Of a stretch of 64,000 nt of DNA, positions 6,949-15,513 are shown piece by piece. This DNA is from Niabella beijingensis (GTDB lineage: Bacteria; Bacteroidota; Bacteroidia; Chitinophagales; Chitinophagaceae). A program made the position numbers and the translations under genes. The stretch spans positions 1,736,001 through 1,800,000 of the forward strand of contig NZ_JAIQDI010000002.1 in the NCBI RefSeq assembly GCF_020034665.1, read 5' to 3'. Numbering within the stretch: the stretch's first letter is position 1; the number at the start of each line of letters is the position of its first letter. The notes below the pieces were generated by a model that saw only the letters and a program-made list of their open reading frames with translations, was not told where the DNA came from and did no database searches.

Positions 6949-9480
6949 ATGAACCACAAATATCTTATTCTTATTTTAACCCTGCTGATCACCAGGATCA
7001 GCTTTGCTCAGAAAAATATAAAGACAGCCACTTTTAAAGTACTGGGTGCCTGTGAAATGTGTAAGGAACGAATTGAAACTGCCGTACTGGATCATAAGGC
7101 CCGAACCGCAAAATGGGATGCTGTTTCCCAGCTGCTTTCAGTAAGCTATGACCCCGCAAAGACCAGCGAAGAAAAGATCCTGAAAGCCGTGGCAGATGCC
7201 GGTCATGACAACGAGCGTTTTAAGGCTGCGGACGCAATTTACCAGGCGCTGCCCGCCTGCTGTCATTATCAACGGGATACCGGTCCGGCAGCTGCAAAGG
7301 AAAAACACATGATCACCGGAGTGGTGCTGGAAGAGACTGCTAAAGGAAAGATCAATCCCATTTCAAATGCCACCGTAAAAAGCCTGCATTCCAGCCAGCA
7401 CTTCGTAACAGACAGCACCGGGGTATTCCGGCTGGAAACCGACCTTCCCACACATATTGCCATCAGTTATGTGGGCTTTCAATCGGATACGATCAGTGTG
7501 AAAACCCCGGAGATGCTCACGATCATTCTGAAAAATTCTTCTACCGGGGACCTGAAAGAAGTAATTGTAAGTTCAAGAAACCCCTCCACTTTTGTTTCCA
7601 CAATGAGCATCCTCAATACGCTGAACATGGGCGCAAAGGAGCTGACAAAGGCCGCTTGTTGTAATCTTTCCGAAAGTTTTGAGACCAGCCCCTCTGTGGA
7701 TGTCAGCTACAGCGATGCGGTTACCGGGGTAAAACAGATCCAGCTGCTGGGCCTTTCCGGCAATTACACGCAGCTGCTTACGGAGAATGCACCGGAGACA
7801 AAAGGGCTGACGGCACAGTACGGGTTAACTTATATCCCGGGGCCCTGGATCGAGGGCATCCAGCTTACGAAGGGTACGGGATCGGTAGTGAACGGTTATG
7901 AAAGTATCGCCGGGCAGATCAATGTGGAAGAAAAGAAACCGGATAATTCGGAACAGTTGCTGGTGAATGCCTACGTCAATACGATGGGGCGCCTGGAGGC
8001 GAATATCAACACCGCACACAAGCTCAATGATAAATGGAGCATGGCCTTGCTGACGCATGGTAATTACAGCGATAAAAAGATCGATCACAATATGGATGGA
8101 TTTAAAGACCTGCCCACCGGATCGCAATGGAATGTGATCAACCGCTGGAAGTACATGGATAATAATGGCTGGATCGTGCAGCTGGCACTGAAGGCCCTGC
8201 AGGATAAGCGTTATGCAGGCCAGGTGGATTTCGACCGGAACCAGGACCGGCTTACCACCAACCATTACGGCGTTGGTATTGATGCGGAACAGTACGGATT
8301 TACCGGTAAGGTAGGCTATGTGTTCCCGCGGCACAAGTATAAAAGCCTGGGGCTGATCCTGTCGGCCACGCAATACAGTAATGATGCGTATTATGGCCTT
8401 ACACAATACAGCGGCAAACAAAAAAACCTGTATGGTAACCTGATCTATCAGTCCATTATCGGTACCACGGATCACAAATTCAGGACCGGGTTCAGCTTCT
8501 CCAATGAAAACTATAACGAAACGTTCAACCAGCGTATTTTCAAACGCAACGAGATTGTTCCCGGTGCATTCTTTGAGTATACCTATACCGCCTCAGATAA
8601 ATTTACCGCTATTGCCGGGCTGCGGATGGATCATCACAACCAGTACGGGTTCATTACCACGCCACGTCTGCATTTGAAATATGATTTCAATCCGAAAACC
8701 AACCTGAGGCTGTCCGGCGGATCGGGTTTCCGTGTCAGCAATCTTTTTGCCGAGAACGTGGGGGTTTTTGTAAGCGCGCGGAAGTACGAGATCCTGAATC
8801 CCACTACTACCTATGGTTACGGACTGGATCCGGAAAAAGCCTGGAATTACGGACTGAATTTTATCCACCATTTCAAACTTAACAACCGTAACGGATCGAT
8901 CGCACTGGATGCTTACCAGACCCGCTTCCGGAATCAGACAGTGGCCGATATGGACGCCGATCCGCAGGCCATCCGGTTTTATAATTTAAAAGGCAGGTCG
9001 GTTTCCAGCAGCATCCAGGCGGAGCTGAACTATGAACTGTTGCGGAAACTGGACCTCCGTATGGCTTACCGCTGGCTGGAAGTGCAGACCCAGTACAACC
9101 AGGGATTGCTGGATAAGCCCTTTACCGCAAAACACCGGGCCTTCATCAACCTGGCTTATGAAACCCGCAACAAATGGAAATTTGATTATACCACGCAGTG
9201 GCTGAGCCGGAAACGTATCCCCAATACGGCTTCCAACCCGGCGGATAAGCAAATGGACGCTTATTCGCCATCCTTCTTCCAGATGGCCGCGCAGGTCAGC
9301 AAACAGTTCAGCAAGCAATGGGAGGTTTATATCGGAGGGGAAAACCTTACCAATTATGTGCAGGAATACCGGATCATTGATGCGCAGGCTCCGTTCAGTC
9401 CGTACTTTGACGGTTCCCTGATCTGGGGGCCGGTAACCGGCAGAATGGTTTATGCCGGGTTCCGTTTCCGCATTCCATAA
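6949..9480 (+). CDS. TonB-dependent receptor with N-terminal periplasmic HMA domain
   Basis: This 843-residue outer-membrane receptor has an unusual front end. After the signal peptide (residues 1-20, ending SFAQ) residues 25-90 form an HMA domain with the metal site GACEMCKERI. Then come Cys-Cys-His (PACCHYQ), a carboxypeptidase-regulatory-like domain (about 105-190), a TonB plug (about 205-335, with GVKQIQLLGLSGNYTQLLTE) and a 22-strand type barrel ending YAGFRFRIP. The plug also contains an ACCN pair. TonB receptors import scarce ligands using proton-motive force. The HMA domain suggests the ligand is a soft metal, such as copper, or its complex. It follows the HYC_CC_PP-like gene and is probably in the same operon. 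Confidence 0.9.
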   Translation: MNHKYLILILTLLITRISFAQKNIKTATFKVLGACEMCKERIETAVLDHKARTAKWDAVSQLLSVSYDPAKTSEEKILKAVADAGHDNERFKAADAIYQALPACCHYQRDTGPAAAKEKHMITGVVLEETAKGKINPISNATVKSLHSSQHFVTDSTGVFRLETDLPTHIAISYVGFQSDTISVKTPEMLTIILKNSSTGDLKEVIVSSRNPSTFVSTMSILNTLNMGAKELTKAACCNLSESFETSPSVDVSYSDAVTGVKQIQLLGLSGNYTQLLTENAPETKGLTAQYGLTYIPGPWIEGIQLTKGTGSVVNGYESIAGQINVEEKKPDNSEQLLVNAYVNTMGRLEANINTAHKLNDKWSMALLTHGNYSDKKIDHNMDGFKDLPTGSQWNVINRWKYMDNNGWIVQLALKALQDKRYAGQVDFDRNQDRLTTNHYGVGIDAEQYGFTGKVGYVFPRHKYKSLGLILSATQYSNDAYYGLTQYSGKQKNLYGNLIYQSIIGTTDHKFRTGFSFSNENYNETFNQRIFKRNEIVPGAFFEYTYTASDKFTAIAGLRMDHHNQYGFITTPRLHLKYDFNPKTNLRLSGGSGFRVSNLFAENVGVFVSARKYEILNPTTTYGYGLDPEKAWNYGLNFIHHFKLNNRNGSIALDAYQTRFRNQTVADMDADPQAIRFYNLKGRSVSSSIQAELNYELLRKLDLRMAYRWLEVQTQYNQGLLDKPFTAKHRAFINLAYETRNKWKFDYTTQWLSRKRIPNTASNPADKQMDAYSPSFFQMAAQVSKQFSKQWEVYIGGENLTNYVQEYRIIDAQAPFSPYFDGSLIWGPVTGRMVYAGFRFRIP

Positions 9481-9605
9481 GTTTCTTTTTCGTTAAAATA
9501 GATCAGAAATACCCGATCTGGTGCAGGCGACCCGTAATTGGCACGGGATTGGTTCTATCTGTACAGGTAACCACCCATTATTTAATCACCTTTAAAACAA
9601 CTACT

Positions 9606-9953
9606 ATGGAAGAAAACAAAGAGTCGTTCCTGGACAAAGCCAAAGAAACATTATCCGACCTGAAAGAAAAAGCAGGGGAAGCATGGGATAAAACAAAGGA
9701 CAAACTGGAAGATGCCTGGGATGCTACCAAAGACAAAGCCGAGGATCTGAAGGATTCGATCAAAGAAAAGATCGATGATGTGCGCAACAAGGACGAAGAG
9801 CCCGGACAAAATGCCAATGTGGAGAAAGCACAGGAAAAAGTTGCGGATGCCGAGACCTTTATTAAAGAAAAACTGGATGACGCAAAAGAAGGCGCTGAAA
9901 ATCTTGCAGGCAAGGCGGAGCAAAAACTGGACGATCTGAAAAATAAAGAATAG
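9606..9953 (+). CDS. small helical YtxH/LEA-like stress protein
   Basis: I start at the ATG at 9606 (MEENKESFLDKAKE), giving 115 residues. The protein is almost wholly charged and helical, with 11-residue-like repeats such as DKAKETLSDLKEKAGEAWDK and DKLEDAWDATKDKAEDL. There are no cysteines and no membrane segment. Proteins of this type (YtxH-, CsbD- or LEA-like) are commonly made under stress and thought to stabilise membranes or proteins. A strong terminator follows, so it is probably a monocistronic unit. The exact family cannot be settled by eye because such low-complexity sequences match many families weakly. Confidence 0.75.
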   Translation: MEENKESFLDKAKETLSDLKEKAGEAWDKTKDKLEDAWDATKDKAEDLKDSIKEKIDDVRNKDEEPGQNANVEKAQEKVADAETFIKEKLDDAKEGAENLAGKAEQKLDDLKNKE

Positions 9954-9973
9954 CTATATACCCACTTGTTCCG

Positions 9974-10000
9974 GAGCCGCCCCAACGGGCGGCTCTTTTT
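9974..10000 (+). terminator. intrinsic terminator
   Basis: Arms GAGCCGCCC (9974-9982) and GGGCGGCTC (9987-9995) enclose the loop CAAC, followed by five T. The stem is perfect and GC rich, 20 bp after the stop of the small helical protein. Confidence 0.95.
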
Positions 10001-10086
10001 GTGCCTGACTGTACCGGAAAGCATGTTTCAACGCGAAAAAAAACCTTATCCCCACTGGAAGTAACTGCATTTTCTTAAATTGCCTT

Positions 10087-11214
10087 ATGGATACTTCACT
10101 TATTGATGAGTTAAATGATAAACCCTCCCGTAAAAAATTGCTGTACCCTGTTAATACAGAGCTGTCGGCTTATTTAAAACACCAGGGACGGGAAGTGAAG
10201 TTGCCGGTGTCGCACCGGGACCTGCTCAATTTTACCTGGTCCATTCCCATTAAAGACCAGGACGGAAATTATACCCATTGGGAAAAAGCCATCTATGATA
10301 AGCGCGACTGGGATTTTCTAAAGGAAGGACTGGTAAAGATCTATGCCATTTTAAAAACCGAGGGTGACATGACCTTTGCGGACCAGCTGGATGTGGCCCG
10401 TATCGATTATTGCAATTTTGGCAATTCCCTTCCCTTCCGGGTCCGCATCATCAATAAATTCAATGCCAATTTTGATCATTATTATATGAAGATCACGGAT
10501 GCTTCACGCATCTACGGACTGGAAATGGAGCACATCCTCTCCCCCAACCGGATCACTTTTTACACGGATGGCGGTACCCTGGTGGAAGAACATATCCCCG
10601 GTTTGCCCGGAGACGTATTTCTCAATCATTATTTAGACCTCCCGGAGACCAATAAAACACGTTTTGCAAAGGAGTTTGTCAAGTTCAATGAGCGTTGTTT
10701 TGTACGGCTGCTGGGTGATATGCGGAGCTATAATTTTGTGATCGTTAGCACTCCGGATATTGAAGGTTATCAGTACCGTATCCGGGCCATTGATTTCGAC
10801 CAGCAGAGCTATGAAGGAAGGAAAAGTTTATATATGCCGCAATTCTTTAAGGAAAACAACCGGTTCGTACAAACGGTGCTCAGTCACCTGAACAAGGAAT
10901 CCATCGAGCAGTACAAAGCCGAAGAGCGCTCAGCAATGGCTTTCCGGGTGGCGGCCGGCCGTTTCCGGCTTATGGAGCTGTTGAATATTATGTCGCGTGA
11001 TACCATTTCCCCTATTGCCAAGCAGAAACAGCTGGCCGAGCAACTGAACCAACACTTTAATACAGGCGCCTTTAATCGTTGCAATTCAATGGGTCAGATT
11101 CTGAAGCTGCATCTTAAATACATGCTCCGGGAGAACCTGAAACTGATCCAGGAAAAGACAAAAGCGCTTAAAAAGCCGGTATTCCAGCCTGTTACCAGAA
11201 ATATTGGAAAATAG
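10087..11214 (+). CDS. uncharacterised protein with protein-kinase-like motifs
   Basis: I do not recognise this 375-residue soluble protein as a named family. Its middle part has the order of landmarks of a kinase or aminoglycoside-phosphotransferase fold. A beta-strand lysine lies in YYMKITDAS (Lys135), followed by a helix glutamate in YGLEMEHI, a hinge-like LVEEHIPGLPGD (165-176), a catalytic-loop-like LLGDMRSYNFVIV (Asp211, Asn216) and a metal-site-like AIDFDQQ (Asp236). The final 100 residues are helical and basic. It has no signal peptide. If the fold is right, it would phosphorylate a small molecule or act as a pseudokinase. It stands alone between a terminator and the aldolase gene. 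The fold call is inference. Confidence 0.6.
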   Translation: MDTSLIDELNDKPSRKKLLYPVNTELSAYLKHQGREVKLPVSHRDLLNFTWSIPIKDQDGNYTHWEKAIYDKRDWDFLKEGLVKIYAILKTEGDMTFADQLDVARIDYCNFGNSLPFRVRIINKFNANFDHYYMKITDASRIYGLEMEHILSPNRITFYTDGGTLVEEHIPGLPGDVFLNHYLDLPETNKTRFAKEFVKFNERCFVRLLGDMRSYNFVIVSTPDIEGYQYRIRAIDFDQQSYEGRKSLYMPQFFKENNRFVQTVLSHLNKESIEQYKAEERSAMAFRVAAGRFRLMELLNIMSRDTISPIAKQKQLAEQLNQHFNTGAFNRCNSMGQILKLHLKYMLRENLKLIQEKTKALKKPVFQPVTRNIGK

Positions 11215-11310
11215 TCAATATATTGACAGGAATAGCAAAAAATTTCTCAGGAATAGTTAACTTAGCGCCTCGCAAAACAAAAAATACAGTTGTTTTTAAA
11301 ATTTTAATGA

Positions 11311-12381
11311 ATGAGTAAATACAGAGCCGGGGTTTTATTTGGCAAAGAGCTGGAAGACCTCTACAATGACGCAAAAGACAATCAGTTTGCATTACCTGCG
11401 GTAAACGTAGTGGGAACCGACAGTGTAAATGCTGTTTTAGAAACCGCAGCAAAAGTAAACTCCCCTGTTATGATCCAGTTCAGCAACGGCGGGGCGCAGT
11501 TCTTTGCGGGTAAAGGCATGCCGAACGACAAGTTACAGGCGAATATTTCCGGTGCCATCAGTGGTGCCCTGCATGTGCACAATGTAGCCAAATATTATGG
11601 CGTTCCTGTGGTGCTGCATACCGACCATGCTGCAAAAAAATGGTTACCCTGGATCAGCGCGCTGATCGATGCCGGCGAACAATATCATAAAGAAAAAGGC
11701 CAGCCGCTTTACAGCTCTCACATGCTGGATCTGAGCGAAGAGCCGATCAATGAGAACATTGAGACCTCTGTTGAATATTTCAAACGCATGGCGCCCCTGG
11801 GCATGAGCATTGAAATCGAACTGGGTGTTACCGGTGGCGAAGAAGATGGTGTGGACAATACAGATGTTGATAACTCAAAACTGTATACACAACCGGAAGA
11901 TGTGGCGCAGGCTTATGAAGCACTAAGCAAAGTTGGTAATCTCTTTACTGTAGCCGCTGCGTTTGGTAATGTGCATGGTGTTTACAAACCCGGTAACGTG
12001 GTGCTGACACCAACCATCCTGGACAACAGTCAGAAATTCATTCAGCAGAAATTTGGCACCGCTTCCGACAAACCGGTTTACTTTGTATTCCACGGTGGCA
12101 GCGGTTCTGAGAAAGCCAAGATCACTGAAGCGATCGGTTACGGAGCTATCAAGATGAACCTGGATACAGATATGCAATGGGCATTTGCAGAAGGTGTGTT
12201 CGATTATTACAAAAAGAACGAAGCATATCTGCAGGGTCAGCTGGGTAATCCTGAAGGAGAAGATAAGCCCAACAAAAAATACTATGACCCACGTGTGTGG
12301 TTGCGCAAAGGCGAAGAGACGTTTGTAAAACGTCTGGAAGAAGCCTTTGCCGATTTAAACTGTATCGGTAAAAACGCATAG
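11311..12381 (+). CDS. fbaA: class II fructose-bisphosphate aldolase
   Basis: The 356-residue enzyme cleaves fructose 1,6-bisphosphate to glyceraldehyde 3-phosphate and dihydroxyacetone phosphate in glycolysis, and catalyses the reverse reaction in gluconeogenesis, in the cytoplasm. Class II zinc-enzyme signatures are clear: VVLHTDHAAKKWLPW with zinc-binding histidine, IEIELGVTGGEEDGVDN, the second zinc-site region AFGNVHGVYKPGNV, the phosphate loop FHGGSGSE, and GAIKMNLDTDMQWAF. Its length matches the long E. coli-type subgroup. It is a single-gene unit closed by a terminator 22 bp after the stop. Confidence 0.97.
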   Translation: MSKYRAGVLFGKELEDLYNDAKDNQFALPAVNVVGTDSVNAVLETAAKVNSPVMIQFSNGGAQFFAGKGMPNDKLQANISGAISGALHVHNVAKYYGVPVVLHTDHAAKKWLPWISALIDAGEQYHKEKGQPLYSSHMLDLSEEPINENIETSVEYFKRMAPLGMSIEIELGVTGGEEDGVDNTDVDNSKLYTQPEDVAQAYEALSKVGNLFTVAAAFGNVHGVYKPGNVVLTPTILDNSQKFIQQKFGTASDKPVYFVFHGGSGSEKAKITEAIGYGAIKMNLDTDMQWAFAEGVFDYYKKNEAYLQGQLGNPEGEDKPNKKYYDPRVWLRKGEETFVKRLEEAFADLNCIGKNA

Positions 12382-12403
12382 GATCAATATCTATTGAGTG
12401 TTG

Positions 12404-12436
12404 GAAAAGCCCTGCTATGCGGGGCTTTTCTTATTT
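12404..12436 (+). terminator. intrinsic terminator of the aldolase gene
   Basis: Arms GAAAAGCCC (12404-12412) and GGGCTTTTC (12422-12430) are perfect complements around a 9-nt loop. A T-rich stretch follows. Confidence 0.85.
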
Positions 12437-12453
12437 CCGTGCGCAAACGGGCA

Positions 12454-12483
12454 TAAAAAAAACTGCTCCTTTTCGGGGAGCAG
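12454..12483 (-). terminator. intrinsic terminator of the RlpA-like gene
   Basis: On the minus strand, arms CTGCTCC and GGAGCAG (12463-12469 with 12477-12483) are followed by a run of T, seen here as the A run at 12455-12462. It lies 30 bp downstream of the RlpA-like gene and converges with the aldolase terminator. Confidence 0.85.
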
Positions 12484-12512
12484 CCTTAAAATAGATTATA
12501 GCATTTACCTGC

Positions 12513-12905
12513 TTACAAACTTTTATCATCCGCTTCTTCCGGGCTCTTGCCATCCAGTACGTATACTTTTACCGGAACAATCCCTCTTTCTGTAGAAGCG
12601 ATCTTCTTGAAAGCGGAGCGGCTGAGGTCTACCCGGCCTTTCATATGTGGCGCCATCCGGTCGTTCACCACTACTTCCACTTTTTTACCGGTGGATTTGT
12701 TTACTACCAGCAAACGGGTACCCAGTTTATAAATATTGGAAGCGGCCGTCATAAGATGATCCCAGTAAGTTTCACCCGTTGCGGTTTTACGTCCATTGAA
12801 GCTTTTACTGTAAAAGGTTGCTTTTGCATTGGTTCCTTCCCCACTTTGAGAGAAGCCGGCCATAGAAATAGCCATAAGGGTTACAAAGATTATAATTCTT
12901 TTCAT
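12513..12905 (-). CDS. RlpA-like double-psi beta-barrel protein
   Basis: The 130-residue secreted protein has a signal peptide (MKRIIIFVTLMAISMAGFSQ) followed by a single double-psi beta-barrel domain. Typical signatures are KATFYSKSFNGRKTATGE, the core YKLGTRLLVVNKSTGKKVEV and VVNDRMAPHMKGRVDLSRSAF. RlpA proteins of gram-negatives cleave denuded peptidoglycan glycans at the division septum. This one lacks the SPOR domain that targets RlpA to the septum, and it has no lipobox. It is therefore a short periplasmic RlpA-like protein whose lytic activity is uncertain. Confidence 0.9.
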   Translation of the reverse strand: MKRIIIFVTLMAISMAGFSQSGEGTNAKATFYSKSFNGRKTATGETYWDHLMTAASNIYKLGTRLLVVNKSTGKKVEVVVNDRMAPHMKGRVDLSRSAFKKIASTERGIVPVKVYVLDGKSPEEADDKSL

Positions 12906-13265
12906 GTAACAGGTTTAAGTTAAACAATAACTTCCAGAGAATTTGTTTCCGGGGAAGTTTGAACACAGCAGCTCAAGGCGCACTGTGAACTTTTTTGAAA
13001 CAGACCTCGTGATCTGTTTTACTGAATTACACGAACTGGTTGCCAAACCAGATACGCAAGAAAGATGCGAAGTTACACCATTCCTGCCGGAATTCCAAGC
13101 AAAGATGCTAACAGTTGTTAATAAATATATATAAAAAAGTGAGAAAGTGAAAAGCGGGTTCACCCGGTAAAAATATATAACCTGCTTATAGCAAGCTGAT
13201 TAAACATGATGGTCTTATTCTTAAATACAGTTGAAATGGCTATAAAAAATTCAAATGTTAAATCT
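12906..13265. other. intergenic region between two minus-strand genes
   Basis: These 360 bases contain no convincing gene. Short reading frames on both strands have no recognisable domains. The stretch must hold the promoter of the RlpA-like gene, but I could not pick out a clear -7 element. Confidence 0.5.
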
Positions 13266-13883
13266 TTACTTTTCGTCGCTGCTGTGGTGTTTTTGCCGGG
13301 TGAGGTGTTTAAAACGGCTGAATGTTTCCGGCTTTATATTAAGATAGGAAGCCAGGTATTTTTGCGGTACCCGTTGCAAGATCTCGGGATACTTTTCCAC
13401 GAAATTCAAAAAACGCTCACGGGGTGTTTGCCGGATCAGGCTGAACTGCCATTTATCCTTTAATACCATGGTATGCTCGGTTACCAGACGACCCAGGCGC
13501 TCCAGTGTATGGCTGGCTGCAAATATCCGCTCCAATGCATCATACCGCAGACTTAATACGGCGGTGGGCTCTACGGCGTCAATAAAGTACTCCGAAGGTG
13601 TGCGCGTATAAAATGATTCCTGGCTGGAGATCAGGTGGCCTTCGATTGAGATCTGTACAATGATCTCATCCTTGTCCTGTACATAATATTTTCTTAATGT
13701 ACCGCTTTTAATAAAGTTCATGTATTCCTCGATCTCACCGGCACGGGTAACCACATCCCGCTTATTAAACTCCCGGAGCTCGATGGCCGGAAGCAGTATG
13801 TTTTTCACTTCCTCCGGTGAAAGCACCACAAACTGGCGCAGGAAGAGGATAAAGTCATCAATATCGGTTAGGGTTGCGTTCAT
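13266..13883 (-). CDS. Crp/Fnr family transcriptional regulator
   Basis: I start at the internal ATG (MNATLTDIDDFILFL), giving 205 residues; the 28 codons upstream look non-coding. Residues 20-140 form the cyclic-nucleotide-binding-like jelly roll, including FIKSGTLRKYY and EIIVQISIEGHLI. The C-terminal region, about 150-205, is a winged helix with TPRERFLNFVEKYPEILQRV and the recognition region LASYLNIKPETFSRFKHLT. Bacteroidota carry many small Crp-like proteins that generally lack the cAMP contacts, so the ligand is not clear. It is a lone gene, transcribed away from the isocitrate dehydrogenase gene. Confidence 0.88.
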   Translation of the reverse strand: MNATLTDIDDFILFLRQFVVLSPEEVKNILLPAIELREFNKRDVVTRAGEIEEYMNFIKSGTLRKYYVQDKDEIIVQISIEGHLISSQESFYTRTPSEYFIDAVEPTAVLSLRYDALERIFAASHTLERLGRLVTEHTMVLKDKWQFSLIRQTPRERFLNFVEKYPEILQRVPQKYLASYLNIKPETFSRFKHLTRQKHHSSDEK

Positions 13884-14069
13884 ACGCAAATGTAAGAGAA
13901 AAAAAAAGGATGCCCTGTTAAATTGTAGTGGTCTACGGACGGCATGGCTGCAATCGATCCGTTTCATTGGCCGGAGCCGCTGCAGCCCCGGCAGGATACG
14001 GGAATATACAGCTCTGAAATAAAAATCCGTTTCGTATGAATTCCGGCAAGAAATATTCTATGAAATCAC

Positions 14070-14077
14070 TAGATTTG
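14070..14077 (+). promoter_or_regulatory. -7 element of the isocitrate dehydrogenase gene
   Basis: TAGATTTG matches TAnnTTTG and lies 37 bp before the ATG at 14115. I see no clear TTTG at the -33 distance, so confidence is moderate. Confidence 0.4.
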
Positions 14078-14114
14078 CGACTATCACTTTTTATTATTAA
14101 ATCAAAATAAGATC

Positions 14115-15347
14115 ATGGCCCAGAAAATTAAAGTAGCCAACCCGGTTGTAGAACTGGATGGAGATGAGATGACAAGGATTATTTGGAAATTTATTAAAGA
14201 CAAACTGATTCTCCCTTATGTAGAGGTAGATATTAAATATTACGATCTCGGAGTAGAACACCGTGATGCTACAGATGACCAGGTTACTATTGATGCAGCC
14301 AATGCGATTAAAGAACACGGCGTCGGCATCAAATGCGCCACCATCACACCGGATGAAGCACGGGTAAAAGAATTTAACCTGAAACAAATGTGGAAGAGCC
14401 CGAATGGCACCATCCGTAATATCCTGGATGGTACCGTATTTCGCGAGCCTATTGTGATCAGCAATATCCCCCGCCTGGTTACCAACTGGACCGCTCCTAT
14501 CATTGTGGGACGTCATGCTTTCGGTGATCAATACCGCGCCACCGATACCGTGATCAAAGGGAAAGGCAAGCTGACCATGACCTTTACTCCGGAAGATGGC
14601 GGCGAAGCTCAAACATTTGAAGTATATAATTTCAAGGGGGATGGTGTGGCCATGAGCATGTACAATACGGATGAAAGCATTAAGGGTTTTGCAAGAAGCT
14701 GTTTCAATATGGCACTGAGCAAAAAATGGCCATTATACCTTTCTACCAAAAATACCATCCTGAAAAAATACGATGGCCGTTTTAAAGACATTTTCCAGGA
14801 GATCTACGAAAATGAATTCAAAGCCGAATTCGAAAAAGCAGGTATTACTTACGAACACCGCCTGATCGATGACATGGTGGCCAGCGCTTTAAAATGGAAT
14901 GGCAATTTTGTATGGGCCTGTAAGAACTACGATGGCGACGTACAAAGTGACACCGTAGCACAGGGCTTTGGGTCCCTGGGGCTGATGACCTCCGTACTGG
15001 TAACCCCCGATGGCAAAACGCTGGAGGCGGAAGCCGCACACGGTACGGTAACCCGTCATTACCGCGATCACCAGCAGGGCAAACCCACCAGCACCAACCC
15101 GATTGCCAGCATTTTTGCCTGGACAAGAGGACTGGCGTTCCGGGGCAAGCTGGATGGCAACCAGGAGCTGATCGATTTTGCAAACAACCTGGAAACGGTT
15201 TGTATCGAAACCGTAGAACAAGGCAAGATGACCAAGGACCTGGCGGTTTGTATCCACGGTTCCAAAGTAAACCACGGTGAGCATTATCTGTACACCGAAG
15301 AGTTCTTAGAGGCCATCGATGAGAATCTGAAGAAAAAACTGAACTGA
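14115..15347 (+). CDS. icd: NADP-dependent isocitrate dehydrogenase (eukaryotic-type)
   Basis: The 410-residue cytoplasmic enzyme oxidatively decarboxylates isocitrate to 2-oxoglutarate in the TCA cycle. Its sequence is of the homodimeric eukaryotic-like subfamily: [16 protein letters not shown], then [14 protein letters not shown], the isocitrate-binding [20 protein letters not shown], the dehydrogenase signature [19 protein letters not shown] and [20 protein letters not shown], where His and Arg fit NADP phosphate binding. Length is normal for the subfamily. It is a single-gene unit with a strong terminator 25 bp after the stop. Confidence 0.97.
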   Translation: MAQKIKVANPVVELDGDEMTRIIWKFIKDKLILPYVEVDIKYYDLGVEHRDATDDQVTIDAANAIKEHGVGIKCATITPDEARVKEFNLKQMWKSPNGTIRNILDGTVFREPIVISNIPRLVTNWTAPIIVGRHAFGDQYRATDTVIKGKGKLTMTFTPEDGGEAQTFEVYNFKGDGVAMSMYNTDESIKGFARSCFNMALSKKWPLYLSTKNTILKKYDGRFKDIFQEIYENEFKAEFEKAGITYEHRLIDDMVASALKWNGNFVWACKNYDGDVQSDTVAQGFGSLGLMTSVLVTPDGKTLEAEAAHGTVTRHYRDHQQGKPTSTNPIASIFAWTRGLAFRGKLDGNQELIDFANNLETVCIETVEQGKMTKDLAVCIHGSKVNHGEHYLYTEEFLEAIDENLKKKLN

Positions 15348-15372
15348 TCCGGTTTATAATGATCTGCAAAAA

Positions 15373-15400
15373 AGCGCACTTTTTATGGTGCGCTTTTTTT
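15373..15400 (+). terminator. intrinsic terminator of icd
   Basis: Arms AGCGCAC (15373-15379) and GTGCGCT (15388-15394) are followed by a run of seven T. Confidence 0.92.
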
Positions 15401-15513
15401 ATATATTTCAAGAGGGCTTTTTTCGCGGATTGTTTTGCTGCTTGTTGTACATCCTGCGCTCTTCGCTATCGCAAATGATTTATCTGCGCATCTGCTGTAC
15501 AATAGCGGTACAT

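Noticed and set aside
12915..13163. 82-codon minus-strand frame in the RlpA/Crp intergenic region
   Set aside because: Cys/Ser-rich chance composition with no family and a position inside the likely promoter region.
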